A DNA stretch of 8,642 nucleotides from Firmicutes bacterium UBA2296 (GCA_002345475.1 DDWC01000255.1:1-8642), one strand, 5' to 3'. Counted from the first letter of the stretch, positions 1-8,107 are shown. The notes: a model not told the origin generated them from the letters alone. A program made the numbers and translations.

Positions 1-1
1 C

Positions 2-70
2 AACGAATGGGGCTACTCCTGCCGCATGGTGGACGTGCTGTCCATGATCTCGGGAAGGTATGGGGTGTAG
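2..70 (+). CDS. gap: Glyceraldehyde-3-phosphate dehydrogenase, C-terminal fragment (cut by window edge)
   Basis: Reading from base 2, the frame gives 22 codons beginning NEWGYSCRMVDV and ending at a TAG at 68-70. NEWGYS-R is the hallmark near the C-terminus of the GAPDH catalytic domain (usually preceded by WYDNEWGYS), where the segment helps form the active site and NAD pocket. The enzyme oxidises and phosphorylates glyceraldehyde-3-phosphate to 1,3-bisphosphoglycerate, the substrate of the next gene product, Pgk, in the cytoplasm. Only the last part is present; the rest lies upstream of the window. The frame differs from the long reading frame starting at base 7, whose first 24 codons are an extension of pgk into gap and not real coding sequence. 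The immediate junction with pgk supports the first position in a gap-pgk-tpiA-gpmI-eno operon. The call rests on a short stretch, but motif and context agree. Confidence 0.92.
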   Translation, partial: NEWGYSCRMVDVLSMISGRYGV

Positions 71-78
71 TGAACGAT

Positions 79-1269
79 ATGACAAAGCTCACGCTTAACG
101 ATGTTACAGTGTCCGGCAAAAAGGTGTTCTTAAGAGTGGATTTCAACGTGCCCATGGAGGGCGGGAAGATAACCGATGACACCCGCGTAAGAGCCGCCTT
201 GCCAACCATAAACTATCTTCAGGAGCACGGTGCCCGGGTGATTGTCGCCAGCCACTTTGGACGCCCCAAGGGCAAGAGAGACGATTCCTACAGTCTGGAG
301 CCGGTGGCAGAGCATCTGGCGAAGTTGCTGGGGCATAACGTCCTCTTTGTGCCTGATTGCGTGGGTGCGGAGGTTGTGGCGGCAACGAATAGTCTGGGCG
401 ACGGCGAAGTGCTCATGCTCGAGAACCTGCGCTTCTACCCTGGAGAAGAGTCCGGAGACGTAGAGTTCGCACGGCAGTTGGCGCAACTGGCCGAGGTTTA
501 TGTCAATGATGCATTCGGCGCTGCTCACAGGGCTCACGCTTCTGTGTCGGTGCTTCCCGGGTTGATGGAATGGGCCGCCGCCGGATTTCTTATGACCAGG
601 GAAATTGAATACCTGGGAGCAGCTATGGATAATCCGCGCCGCCCCTTTGTGGCTGTGTTGGGTGGGGCTAAGGTATCAGACAAGATTAAGGTGATCGAAA
701 ACCTGATTAGCAAGGTAGACAGTCTTATTATAGGAGGCGGCATGGCCAATACCTTCCTCAAGGCCAAGGGCTTTGAAGTAGGCAAGTCGCTTTTTGAGAC
801 GGTTCATCTGGAACTGGCGTCAGAGCTGCTGTCTCTGGCCGAGTGCAGCAAGGTACAGGTTCTGCTACCGATAGATGTGGTGGTGGCGGAGAGCATTGAC
901 GCACCGGAAGGCGTTGTCATGGGTTGCGATGAGGTCCCGGCAGATATGATGATTGTCGATGTGGGACCGGAGTCGAGTGAGGCCTTCGGCAGTGTCCTGA
1001 AGAGCGCGCGCATGGTCATCTGGAACGGTCCCATGGGTGTATTTGAGAATCCAGCTTTTAGCGTCGGCACAGTGGAAATAGCCACAGCCCTGGCTGCCTC
1101 AAAGGCCGTTTCCATTGTGGGCGGTGGAGATTCCGTGGCTGCGGTGGAACAGGCTGGTTTGGCATCGGCCATGACCCACATCAGCACTGGAGGGGGAGCT
1201 TCTCTGGAGTTTCTCGAAGGCCGCACGCTGCCCGGCGTCGCCGCTCTCAGTGAGCGCACGCTAGATTAG
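79..1269 (+). CDS. pgk: Phosphoglycerate kinase
   Basis: Cytoplasmic glycolytic enzyme that moves the acyl phosphate of 1,3-bisphosphoglycerate to ADP, giving ATP and 3-phosphoglycerate. From ATG 79 the protein is 396 residues, normal for bacterial Pgk. Visible signatures are RVDFNVP (19-25, substrate-binding N-domain), the ASHFGRPKG loop, ENLRF (115-119), VNDAFGAAHRAHAS, GGAKVSDK (195-202, nucleotide-domain lysine), the hinge-region WNGPMGVFE (315-323), GGGDS (348-352) and STGGGAS-LEFLEG near the C-terminus. No key motif is missing. ATG 79 gives the usual N-terminus MTKLTLNDVTVSGK; a GTG at 70, overlapping the gap stop (TAGTG), would add three residues and cannot be excluded. A GGGG run at 62-65 and GGAAGG at 53-58 are the possible ribosome binding sites. 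No terminator separates it from gap or tpiA, so it is very probably co-transcribed. Confidence 0.98.
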   Translation: MTKLTLNDVTVSGKKVFLRVDFNVPMEGGKITDDTRVRAALPTINYLQEHGARVIVASHFGRPKGKRDDSYSLEPVAEHLAKLLGHNVLFVPDCVGAEVVAATNSLGDGEVLMLENLRFYPGEESGDVEFARQLAQLAEVYVNDAFGAAHRAHASVSVLPGLMEWAAAGFLMTREIEYLGAAMDNPRRPFVAVLGGAKVSDKIKVIENLISKVDSLIIGGGMANTFLKAKGFEVGKSLFETVHLELASELLSLAECSKVQVLLPIDVVVAESIDAPEGVVMGCDEVPADMMIVDVGPESSEAFGSVLKSARMVIWNGPMGVFENPAFSVGTVEIATALAASKAVSIVGGGDSVAAVEQAGLASAMTHISTGGGASLEFLEGRTLPGVAALSERTLD

Positions 1270-1280
1270 TGGTGAGCGAA

Positions 1281-2036
1281 ATGGCAAAACCGATGATAAT
1301 GGGCAACTGGAAAATGAACAACACGCTGGCGGAGAGCAAAGAGCTCCTCCGCCAGTTGTCGGTGCTCCTGCCGAAGCAGACTGATGTTGAAGTAGTGATA
1401 TGCCCACCTTTTACGGCCCTTTGTGGCCTCGGTGAATGCATGCCGGAGGGTGTTGCTCTGGGCGCGCAGAACATGCATCCGGCTGCATCCGGGGCCTTTA
1501 CCGGCGAAATCTCTGCCGCCATGCTCAAGGAGGCGGGATGCCGGTATGTCATCATTGGCCACTCTGAACGCCGACATGTTCTGGGTGAAAGCGACGAGCT
1601 CATTGCCGCCAAAGTGTCGGCGTGCATGAAGGCCACAATGGTGCCGGTTCTCTGTGTGGGAGAGACTCTTAGCCAGCGCGAGCAGGGCGTAGGCGCTGAG
1701 GTGGTTAAGTCACAGCTAATCCGTGGGCTAGCGGAAGTTGGCAGTGCAGAGGGTGAACTGGTGATAGCCTATGAGCCCGTATGGGCCATCGGCAGTGGCA
1801 AGGCGGCCTCTGCTGTCCAGGCCGAGGAGATGCTTCAAGTTGTAAAGGAAGTAATTGCCTCGTACCCAGCATCAATCAGAGCCGCCCGTCTTCTCTACGG
1901 GGGGAGTGTTACCCCCGCCAATATACACGAGTTTTCTGCACGCGAGATTATCGATGGCGCGCTGGTAGGCGGCGTAAGCCTCAAGGCCGATCAGTTCGCT
2001 GAGTTGGTGAGGGTGACCAGTGAAAGCACACGATAG
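1281..2036 (+). CDS. tpiA: Triosephosphate isomerase
   Basis: Cytoplasmic TIM-barrel enzyme that interconverts dihydroxyacetone phosphate and glyceraldehyde-3-phosphate. The 251-residue product is full family length. GNWKMN at 8-13 carries active-site Asn9 and Lys11; GHSERR contains electrophile His94; AYEPVWAIGSGK contains the catalytic base Glu165 and the start of flexible loop 6; YGGSV (206-210) and the late GALVGGVSLK segment form the phosphate-binding loops. ATG 1281 gives MAKPMIMGNWKMN, the normal family N-terminus. In-frame GTGs at 1269 and 1272 would add three or four residues; the one at 1269 overlaps the pgk TAG by one base. The best ribosome binding sequence before ATG 1281 is weak (GGTGAG, 1271-1276), so initiation may rely on ribosomes finishing pgk. 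The 3' end overlaps gpmI by 17 nt. Confidence 0.98.
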   Translation: MAKPMIMGNWKMNNTLAESKELLRQLSVLLPKQTDVEVVICPPFTALCGLGECMPEGVALGAQNMHPAASGAFTGEISAAMLKEAGCRYVIIGHSERRHVLGESDELIAAKVSACMKATMVPVLCVGETLSQREQGVGAEVVKSQLIRGLAEVGSAEGELVIAYEPVWAIGSGKAASAVQAEEMLQVVKEVIASYPASIRAARLLYGGSVTPANIHEFSAREIIDGALVGGVSLKADQFAELVRVTSESTR

Positions 2037-3561
2037 AAGCGGACCAGTTGCGCTGATAATTCTCGACGGCTGGGGCATCAGTGATGAAACTGCAGGTAAC
2101 GCCCTGCGCTGTGTGCCCACCCCCAATCTGGACTGGTTGCAGAGTGCTTATCCTTCGTCTTATCTGGAGTCTTTTGGCGAGTCAGTGGGACTTATGCCTG
2201 GGCAGATGGGCGACAGCAATGTGGGGCATCTCAACCTTGGCGCCGGTAGGATAGTCTATCAGGATCTTGTGCGCATCACGGCGGGGCTGTCCGGTGACGC
2301 GCTGAGTTCCAGCACAGCCTGGGTGGACCTGGTTGGTCGCCTTAAAGCCGGTGGGGGACGTTTGCATTTATTTGGACTGCTCTCGGACGGCGGAGTACAC
2401 AGCCACATCGATCATCTCAAGGCCATATTGCACGGATGTCGCGGGTTGGGGTTGACCGTCTTTCTTCATGCACAACTGGACGGTCGGGACGTTGCGCCCG
2501 ACAGCGGAGCTGGCTTCCTCACAGACATCGTCAGTTTCATGGAGCGCGAGGGTGTGGGCCACCTGGCAACAGTGATGGGGCGTTATTACGGGATGGACAG
2601 GGACCAGCGCTGGGAGCGCACCGAACTGGCTTACCGGGCCATGATCAGGGGCGAGGGGCCGTCCATCAGCCATGCCGATCTGGCTGTCCGAGGCTCCTAT
2701 GAAGCCGGTGTAACGGACGAGTTTGTCCCACCTATGGTTATGGCGAGCAGCCAGCCGGAGGGCCAGATAAGATCAGGAGATGAGCTATTCTTTTTTAACT
2801 TCCGGGCGGACCGGGCCCGACAGATTGTGCAGGCCTTCTGGCCTGAGGCAACCGTCGGGTTTGTCAGGGATGACCTTCCCAGGATACACATAACCACCAT
2901 GACTGAGTACCGCAGCGATTTCCCCTTTCCCCATGTCTTTCCAAAGCAAAATCTGACCAATACCCTGGGCGAAGTGGTCAGCAGGGCCGGGCTCACTCAG
3001 CTAAGGCTGGCCGAAACGGAGAAGTACGCTCATGTGACCTATTTCTTTAACGGGGGTGCAGAGACACCCTTTACCGGTGAAGACAGAACACTTATACCTT
3101 CGCCCAAAGTCGCTACATATGATCTGCAACCGGAGATGAGCGCTGCAGACGTGACAGAAGCCTTCTTGCGTGGCATCGAGCAAGGCTATGCTCTGATAGT
3201 GATGAACTACGCCAACATGGATATGGTCGGCCACACCGGCGATTTCGCCGCGGCCTGCCGAGCCGTGGAAACTGTGGATCGAATGGTGGGCATTGCTGTG
3301 CGTGCAGTGCTAGCCAAAGGCGGTACTGCAGTGGTAACCGCCGATCATGGCAACGCTGAGAAGATGCTGGACGAGCAAGGGGACGTGTACACAGCGCACA
3401 CCCTGAACCCTGTTCGGGTAATTGTGGCGGGAGATGCCACCAGTCGCCTGGACTTGCGCAGCGGCGGCATTCTTGCGGATGTAGCCCCCACGATACTGGA
3501 ACTGATGTCTCTGCCACAACCCGCCGAAATGACGGGCCGATCACTGATCATAAGGAGGTAG
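2020..3561 (+). CDS. gpmI: 2,3-bisphosphoglycerate-independent phosphoglycerate mutase
   Basis: Converts 3-phosphoglycerate to 2-phosphoglycerate through a phosphoserine intermediate, using two metal ions (usually Mn2+) and no bisphosphoglycerate cofactor. It belongs to the alkaline phosphatase superfamily. The 513-residue length is typical. Metal and catalytic residues are all visible: Asp16 in ILDGWG, nucleophile Ser66 in GDSNVGHLN, Arg262/Arg265 in FFNFRADR, Lys335 in ETEKYAHVTYFFNGG, Asp401 and His405 in NMDMVGHTG, Asp442-His443 in VTADHGNAEKM, and His460 in AHTLNPV. The start is GTG 2020, supported by GAGGG at 2009-2013 with a 6-nt spacer; it lies inside tpiA, so translation of the two is probably coupled. 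No ATG-based alternative retains the ILDGWG motif. Mn dependence makes such enzymes pH-sensitive in spore-forming Bacillota; whether this organism sporulates cannot be seen here. Confidence 0.98.
   Translation: MKAHDRSGPVALIILDGWGISDETAGNALRCVPTPNLDWLQSAYPSSYLESFGESVGLMPGQMGDSNVGHLNLGAGRIVYQDLVRITAGLSGDALSSSTAWVDLVGRLKAGGGRLHLFGLLSDGGVHSHIDHLKAILHGCRGLGLTVFLHAQLDGRDVAPDSGAGFLTDIVSFMEREGVGHLATVMGRYYGMDRDQRWERTELAYRAMIRGEGPSISHADLAVRGSYEAGVTDEFVPPMVMASSQPEGQIRSGDELFFFNFRADRARQIVQAFWPEATVGFVRDDLPRIHITTMTEYRSDFPFPHVFPKQNLTNTLGEVVSRAGLTQLRLAETEKYAHVTYFFNGGAETPFTGEDRTLIPSPKVATYDLQPEMSAADVTEAFLRGIEQGYALIVMNYANMDMVGHTGDFAAACRAVETVDRMVGIAVRAVLAKGGTAVVTADHGNAEKMLDEQGDVYTAHTLNPVRVIVAGDATSRLDLRSGGILADVAPTILELMSLPQPAEMTGRSLIIRR
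3552..3559 (+). promoter_or_regulatory. Ribosome binding site of eno, inside the end of gpmI
   Basis: AAGGAGGT is a full anti-16S match, 8 nt before ATG 3568. The same bases encode the last two arginines of GpmI (AGG AGG) and run into its TAG stop at 3559-3561. This decides the eno start: ATG 3568 is correctly spaced, whereas the in-frame TTG at 3565 is 5 nt away and a poorer initiation codon. Confidence 0.9.
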
Positions 3562-4851
<1,290 letters not shown>

Positions 4852-4863
4852 CCGGCAGAAATA

Positions 4864-4892
4864 TTGTCAACCCCTATCCCTTGTGCTACAAT
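4864..4892 (+). promoter_or_regulatory. Predicted sigma-A promoter of secG, extended -10 type
   Basis: The -35 element TTGTCA (4864-4869) and the -10 element TACAAT (4887-4892) are each one base from consensus and are separated by exactly 17 nt. A TG at 4884-4885, one base before the -10 hexamer, makes it an extended -10. It begins 13 nt after the eno stop, and the expected transcription start (about 4899-4901) would leave a leader of about 26-28 nt before the secG ATG. No operator-like inverted repeat is evident. Confidence 0.8.
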
Positions 4893-4926
4893 CAAGTGAG
4901 TCAATTGAGGGGGGGTACGAGCAGAC

Positions 4927-5148
4927 ATGATCACTGCTCTTAAGGTTGTTCTGGGCCTGGTGGCCGTTGGCCTCGTTGTGTCCATTATCATGCAAAGCGG
5001 AAGAGCTGCCGGCCTGGGTGCCATCGCCGGCGGTGCCGAGACCATATTTGGCCGAAAGAAGAACATGGATACTTTCTTCGGGAGGCTGACCATCGGTCTT
5101 GGGATAGGGTTTATGGTGCTATCCTTACTGCTGGCTGTACTCAACTAA
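4927..5148 (+). CDS. secG: Preprotein translocase subunit SecG
   Basis: Small integral membrane subunit that joins SecY and SecE in the SecYEG channel and aids SecA-driven protein export. The product has 73 residues and two hydrophobic segments (about 5-22 and 53-72) joined by the conserved polar loop MQSGRAAGLGAIAGGAETIFG, which is diagnostic: Q-SG-A-GLGA--GGAET-FG is the SecG signature. Length fits the Bacillota family (about 70-80 residues). ATG 4927 is preceded by a GAGGGGGGG run (4907-4915) with a rather long 11-nt spacer. It has its own strong promoter and a hairpin terminator 6 nt after the stop, so it can be a single-gene transcript although it sits next to eno, a neighbourhood common in Clostridia. 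Confidence 0.97.
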   Translation: MITALKVVLGLVAVGLVVSIIMQSGRAAGLGAIAGGAETIFGRKKNMDTFFGRLTIGLGIGFMVLSLLLAVLN

Positions 5149-5154
5149 GCAGGC

Positions 5155-5180
5155 AAGGCATACCCGAAAGGGTATGCCTT
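5155..5180 (+). terminator. Rho-independent terminator after secG
   Basis: Perfect 11-bp inverted repeat, AAGGCATACCC (5155-5165) and GGGTATGCCTT (5170-5180), closing a GAAA tetraloop of the stable GNRA type. The T-run is short (three T, then AT), so termination may be incomplete and some transcription may pass into hppA, whose ATG is 49 nt further on. Confidence 0.85.
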
Positions 5181-5229
5181 TATAGCTGAATTGGAGACTC
5201 CATAGACATCAAAGGGAGGAATACATCAA

Positions 5230-7230
5230 ATGGAAGACTTGCTTCTCTGGCTTGCCCCGGTGGCCGGCCTGCTGGCCCTGTTGTTTGCCGCCTACCTGGC
5301 TGCCAATGTAACCAAACAGGATCAGGGAACAGATCGTATGAAGGAGATTGCTGAGGCCATACACGAAGGCGCCATGGCGTTTCTGCGTCGCGAATACAAG
5401 ACACTGGCCATCTTTGTTTCGGCCTTGTTCCTCATTCTTATCTGGCAGATTGATCTGCCTACAGCCGTGTCCTTTATCGCTGGCGCCATAAGTTCCGTAA
5501 TCGCCGGCTATGCCGGTATGACCGTCGCCACCAGAGCCAACGTGCGCACTGCAGCGGCGGCCCGTCACGGTCAGAATCCCGCCCTGGCCATTGCTTTTGC
5601 CGGCGGTGCCGTTATGGGTATGTCGGTAGTAGGGCTGGGTCTGTTCGGCCTTGGCTCCATGTTTCTGCTTTTCCGCGCCCTTAACCCCGGAGTAGACTAC
5701 GTCACTCTCGTCGGTATGGTAAACGGTTTTGCCCTGGGTGCCAGTTCCATCGCGCTGTTTGCTCGCGTGGGTGGTGGCATCTACACCAAGGCCGCTGATG
5801 TCGGTGCCGACCTGGTTGGCAAAGTTGAAGCCGGCATTCCCGAGGACGACCCTCGCAACCCTGCTGTTATCGCCGATAACGTGGGAGATAACGTAGGCGA
5901 CGTCGCCGGCATGGGCGCCGATCTCTTTGAGTCCTATATCGGTTCGATAATTGCCGCCATGGCCATAGGCACTGTGCAGTTTGCCAGCAAACCATTGCTG
6001 GGTGTAGCCTTGCCGCTGGGCGTTGCAGCCATCGGTATCATAGCTTCCATTATAGGTTCACGTTTTGTCTCTGCTAAAGAGGGGACCAACGTGCAACACG
6101 CTCTGCACAACGGTACCTACGCCGCTGGCGTCCTGACCCTGGCCGGTGCTTTTGCCCTCGTCAGACTGCTGGGCATTGAAATTGGCGTATTCTATGCCAT
6201 CGTGGCAGGTTTGTTGGCTGGTATCGCCATCGGACAGATTACCGAGTACTACACTTCAGGCGACAAACCCCCCGTCCAAGGTATCGCCAAAGCCTCTCAG
6301 ACCGGTGCCGCCACCAACATAATCGCCGGGCTTTCCGTAGGCATGATGAGTACGGGTCTGCCTATCCTGGTCATAGCTCTGGCTATTTTCCTGGCAGTGC
6401 AGTTCGCCGGCCTCTTTGGTATCGCCATCGCCGCCGTGGGTATGCTGGCTACCACCGGTATGACCGTCGCTGTTGACGCTTACGGTCCCATCGCTGACAA
6501 TGCCGGCGGTATCGCCGAAATGGCGGGAATGGACAAGAGCGTTCGCGCCGTTACCGACAAGCTCGATGCCGTAGGCAACACCACAGCCGCCATCGGCAAA
6601 GGTTTCGCCATCGGTTCGGCGGCCCTCACCGCTCTGGCTCTGTTCTCCGCCTATGCCACTGCCGTAGATCTCAGCGGTATCAATCTGTTGGAATCCCGCG
6701 TAATCATCGGCCTCTTCATCGGCGGTATGTTGCCCTTTATGTTTTCCGCACTCACCATGCAGGCCGTCGGACGCGCCGCCTTTGACATGATCGCCGAAGT
6801 GCGACGCCAGTTCAAAGAAATCCCTGGTATTATGGAAGGCACCGGTCGTCCTGACTATGCCCGCTGCGTAGACATCAGCACCACTGCCGCGTTAAGGGAG
6901 ATGATTATTCCCGGCCTCATCGCCGTAGTAGTGCCGATTCTCACCGGGGTGGTTCTCGGTAAGGAAGCGCTGGGCGGACTCCTGGCCGGCGCCCTGGTAA
7001 CCGGCGTGCTCATGGCCATTATGATGTCCAACGCCGGCGGCGCCTGGGATAACGCCAAGAAATACATCGAATCCGGCAACATGGGCGGGAAGGGTACCCC
7101 CACCCACGCCGCCGCTGTGGTCGGCGACACCGTGGGCGATCCCTTCAAGGACACCTCCGGTCCGTCCATCAATATTTTGATCAAGCTAATGACCATCGTT
7201 GCGCTGGTTTTTGCGCCGTTGTTCGTTTAA
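5230..7230 (+). CDS. hppA: Membrane-bound ion-pumping pyrophosphatase, K+-dependent class
   Basis: Integral membrane pump that couples hydrolysis of pyrophosphate to export of Na+ and/or H+. The 666 residues and many hydrophobic helices fit the roughly 16-helix family. Mg-PPi site motifs are intact: [20 protein letters not shown] (184-203), [19 protein letters not shown] (206-224), [12 protein letters not shown] (603-614) and [15 protein letters not shown] (632-646). At the family's K+-dependence site the motif reads [10 protein letters not shown] (449-458): Ala453 and Gly456 stand where K+-independent enzymes carry Lys and Thr, so K+ activation is expected. In helix 6, DLFESY places Glu234 at the position seen in Na+-pumping enzymes; the H+-pump position (residue 238) is Gly. 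Some K+-dependent H+ pumps and dual Na+/H+ pumps share this Glu, so the ion remains open. ATG 5230 has AGGGAGGA (5213-5220) 9 nt upstream. I see no clear promoter in the 49-nt gap after the secG terminator. Confidence 0.97.
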   Translation: MEDLLLWLAPVAGLLALLFAAYLAANVTKQDQGTDRMKEIAEAIHEGAMAFLRREYKTLAIFVSALFLILIWQIDLPTAVSFIAGAISSVIAGYAGMTVATRANVRTAAAARHGQNPALAIAFAGGAVMGMSVVGLGLFGLGSMFLLFRALNPGVDYVTLVGMVNGFALGASSIALFARVGGGIYTKAADVGADLVGKVEAGIPEDDPRNPAVIADNVGDNVGDVAGMGADLFESYIGSIIAAMAIGTVQFASKPLLGVALPLGVAAIGIIASIIGSRFVSAKEGTNVQHALHNGTYAAGVLTLAGAFALVRLLGIEIGVFYAIVAGLLAGIAIGQITEYYTSGDKPPVQGIAKASQTGAATNIIAGLSVGMMSTGLPILVIALAIFLAVQFAGLFGIAIAAVGMLATTGMTVAVDAYGPIADNAGGIAEMAGMDKSVRAVTDKLDAVGNTTAAIGKGFAIGSAALTALALFSAYATAVDLSGINLLESRVIIGLFIGGMLPFMFSALTMQAVGRAAFDMIAEVRRQFKEIPGIMEGTGRPDYARCVDISTTAALREMIIPGLIAVVVPILTGVVLGKEALGGLLAGALVTGVLMAIMMSNAGGAWDNAKKYIESGNMGGKGTPTHAAAVVGDTVGDPFKDTSGPSINILIKLMTIVALVFAPLFV

Positions 7231-7236
7231 TAGCCG

Positions 7237-7264
7237 CCAGCTACCAGCCTCCAGACTCCAGGAA
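7237..7264 (+). repeat. Degenerate heptamer array 1 (CCAGNNN, four units)
   Basis: CCAG occurs at 7237, 7244, 7251 and 7258, exactly 7 nt apart, giving units CCAGCTA, CCAGCCT, CCAGACT and CCAGGAA. It starts 6 nt after the hppA stop. Only the CCAG core is constant; the other three positions vary. Confidence 0.7.
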
Positions 7265-7289
7265 GTAGAAGGGGAATCAGAAGTCATCG

Positions 7290-7317
7290 CTTGTTCCTCG
7301 TTCTTGGTTCCTCGGGG
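7290..7317 (+). repeat. Degenerate heptamer array 2 (YTNGTTC, three units and a decayed fourth)
   Basis: Units CTTGTTC, CTCGTTC and TTGGTTC follow at exact 7-nt steps from 7290; the next heptamer, CTCGGGG, keeps only the CTCG start. The period equals that of array 1 but the unit sequence is unrelated. Confidence 0.6.
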
Positions 7318-7369
7318 CGGCAATAGCCAAGCCGGAAACACGCAGGCACAATAAGGACTTGGCAGTTTA

Positions 7370-7404
7370 AGAGCCCCTCCCGGTTTTAGGCCGGGAGGGG
7401 CTCT
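7370..7404 (+). terminator. GC-rich 14-bp hairpin, possible hppA terminator without T-tract
   Basis: AGAGCCCCTCCCGG (7370-7383) pairs perfectly with CCGGGAGGGGCTCT (7391-7404) around the 7-nt loop TTTTAGG. Stability should be very high, but the 3' side continues GCGCCA with no T-run, and the reverse strand has only TTAAA. It lies about 140 nt after the hppA stop. It may end or stabilise the 3' end of the hppA transcript; intrinsic termination is less certain than for the other two hairpins. Confidence 0.6.
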
Positions 7405-7477
7405 GCGCCATAGCATTCAAGGGCGAAAAATGTTATCATGGCTAAAAGCGCTAGTACCAAAGCTCTCACTTGCCCCC

Positions 7478-7512
7478 TATGCTGTGTGCCAACTGCTGAG
7501 TGCTGATTGTTT
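7478..7512 (+). repeat. Degenerate heptamer array 3 (NNTGCTG, about four to five units)
   Basis: Successive 7-nt units from 7478 are TATGCTG, TGTGCCA, ACTGCTG, AGTGCTG and ATTGTTT. The TGC core is kept in the first four and TGCTG in three of them; the fifth is decayed. It lies just upstream of the ribosome binding site of the HD hydrolase gene. Confidence 0.55.
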
Positions 7513-7534
7513 ACGACTAGTGCCAGAATTAACT

Positions 7535-7540
7535 GGAGGT
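7535..7540 (+). promoter_or_regulatory. Ribosome binding site deciding the HD hydrolase start
   Basis: GGAGGT at 7535-7540 is the only good anti-16S match before the gene. It leaves just 1 nt before ATG 7542, too close for initiation, but 7 nt before GTG 7548, which is ideal. GTG 7548 is therefore preferred. Confidence 0.8.
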
Positions 7541-7547
7541 CATGACA

Positions 7548-8099
7548 GTGGAACGAAACGAAGCACTGGAACTGATAAAGAAGAACGTCAAAAACAAAAA
7601 CCTGATCAAGCACATGCTGGCAGTTGAAGCAGTCATGGGCAAGCTGGCCGAGCACTTTGGCGCAGATGTGCAGCAATGGAAACTTGCCGGCCTGCTTCAT
7701 GACATAGACTACGATGTCACCGCTGATGACCCGGAGAAGCACAGTCTGTTGGGCGCAGAGATGCTGGCCGAGCAAGGGCTGAACGAAGAGCTGGTCAACG
7801 CGGTGCGGGCCCATAACGAAGCCCATGGATTACCGCGCACTACATTGATGGATAAGGCCCTCTATTGCTGCGACCCTGTGACCGGACTCATCGTGGCCGG
7901 CGCACTGATCCATCCAGACAAAAAGCTCTCTGCTATAACGCCGGAGTTCGTACTGAACCGGTTCGGCGAGAAGAGTTTCGCCCGTGGAGCCAAGCGCGAA
8001 ACCATACTGGCTTGCTCCGAGCTGGATCTGTCTCTGGAGGAGTTTGTTGCACTGTCACTGGAAGCCATGCAGGAAGTGGCTGCTGATATAGGTCTATAG
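7548..8099 (+). CDS. HD-superfamily metal-dependent hydrolase (HDIG/COG2316-like)
   Basis: Predicted cytoplasmic phosphohydrolase of 183 residues; substrate unknown. The HD-domain ligands appear in order: His22 (KHMLAVEAVM), His51-Asp52 in GLLHDIDYD, His65, His89 and His93 in RAHNEAHG, and Asp109 in CCDPVTGLIVA. The HD superfamily uses such residues to hold one or two metals and usually cleaves phosphomonoesters or phosphodiesters, including nucleotides and cyclic dinucleotides, but this single-domain group has no assigned reaction that I can name safely. The later SFARGAKRETI segment and acidic C-terminal helix are typical of this small-protein group. The start is GTG 7548 from ribosome-binding-site spacing; ATG 7542 would add two residues. 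It stands alone between an uncertain hairpin and a strong terminator, so it is probably monocistronic and neighbours give no clue to its substrate. Confidence 0.88.
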   Translation: MERNEALELIKKNVKNKNLIKHMLAVEAVMGKLAEHFGADVQQWKLAGLLHDIDYDVTADDPEKHSLLGAEMLAEQGLNEELVNAVRAHNEAHGLPRTTLMDKALYCCDPVTGLIVAGALIHPDKKLSAITPEFVLNRFGEKSFARGAKRETILACSELDLSLEEFVALSLEAMQEVAADIGL

Positions 8100-8107
8100 C
8101 GACAAAT

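Larger units (their letters stand above)
7231..7547. other. Intergenic region between hppA and the HD hydrolase gene, no gene seen
   Basis: This 317-nt stretch has no reading frame I can support: those crossing it on either strand lack a recognisable family or credible start and translate repeats. It contains three heptamer arrays (listed separately) and one long GC-rich hairpin. Between the hairpin and the downstream gene I found no convincing sigma-A promoter; the TATCAT at 7434-7439 has no good -35 partner. No RNA gene or riboswitch fold is recognisable by eye. Confidence 0.7.

Noticed and set aside
7..78. N-terminal extension of pgk from the ATG at 7
   Set aside because: These bases encode the end of GAPDH in another frame (NEWGYS), and the extension does not resemble a Pgk N-terminus.
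7186..7416. Minus-strand reading frame of 76 codons across the hppA end and intergenic repeats
   Set aside because: Its translation reflects the heptamer array and hairpin, it overlaps the hppA 3' end, and it has no recognisable family.
7237..7512. CRISPR array
   Set aside because: Units are 7 nt with no spacers of 30 or so bases; period and structure do not fit.
7507..7535. Possible promoter TTGTTT / TAACTG before the HD hydrolase
   Set aside because: The -10 is a poor match and would touch the ribosome binding site, leaving almost no leader.
7430..7627. Plus-strand reading frame of 65 codons starting MLSWLKALVPKL
   Set aside because: It overlaps the start of the HD hydrolase in another frame, runs through heptamer array 3, and its C-terminal half is shadow sequence with no ribosome binding site before the ATG.
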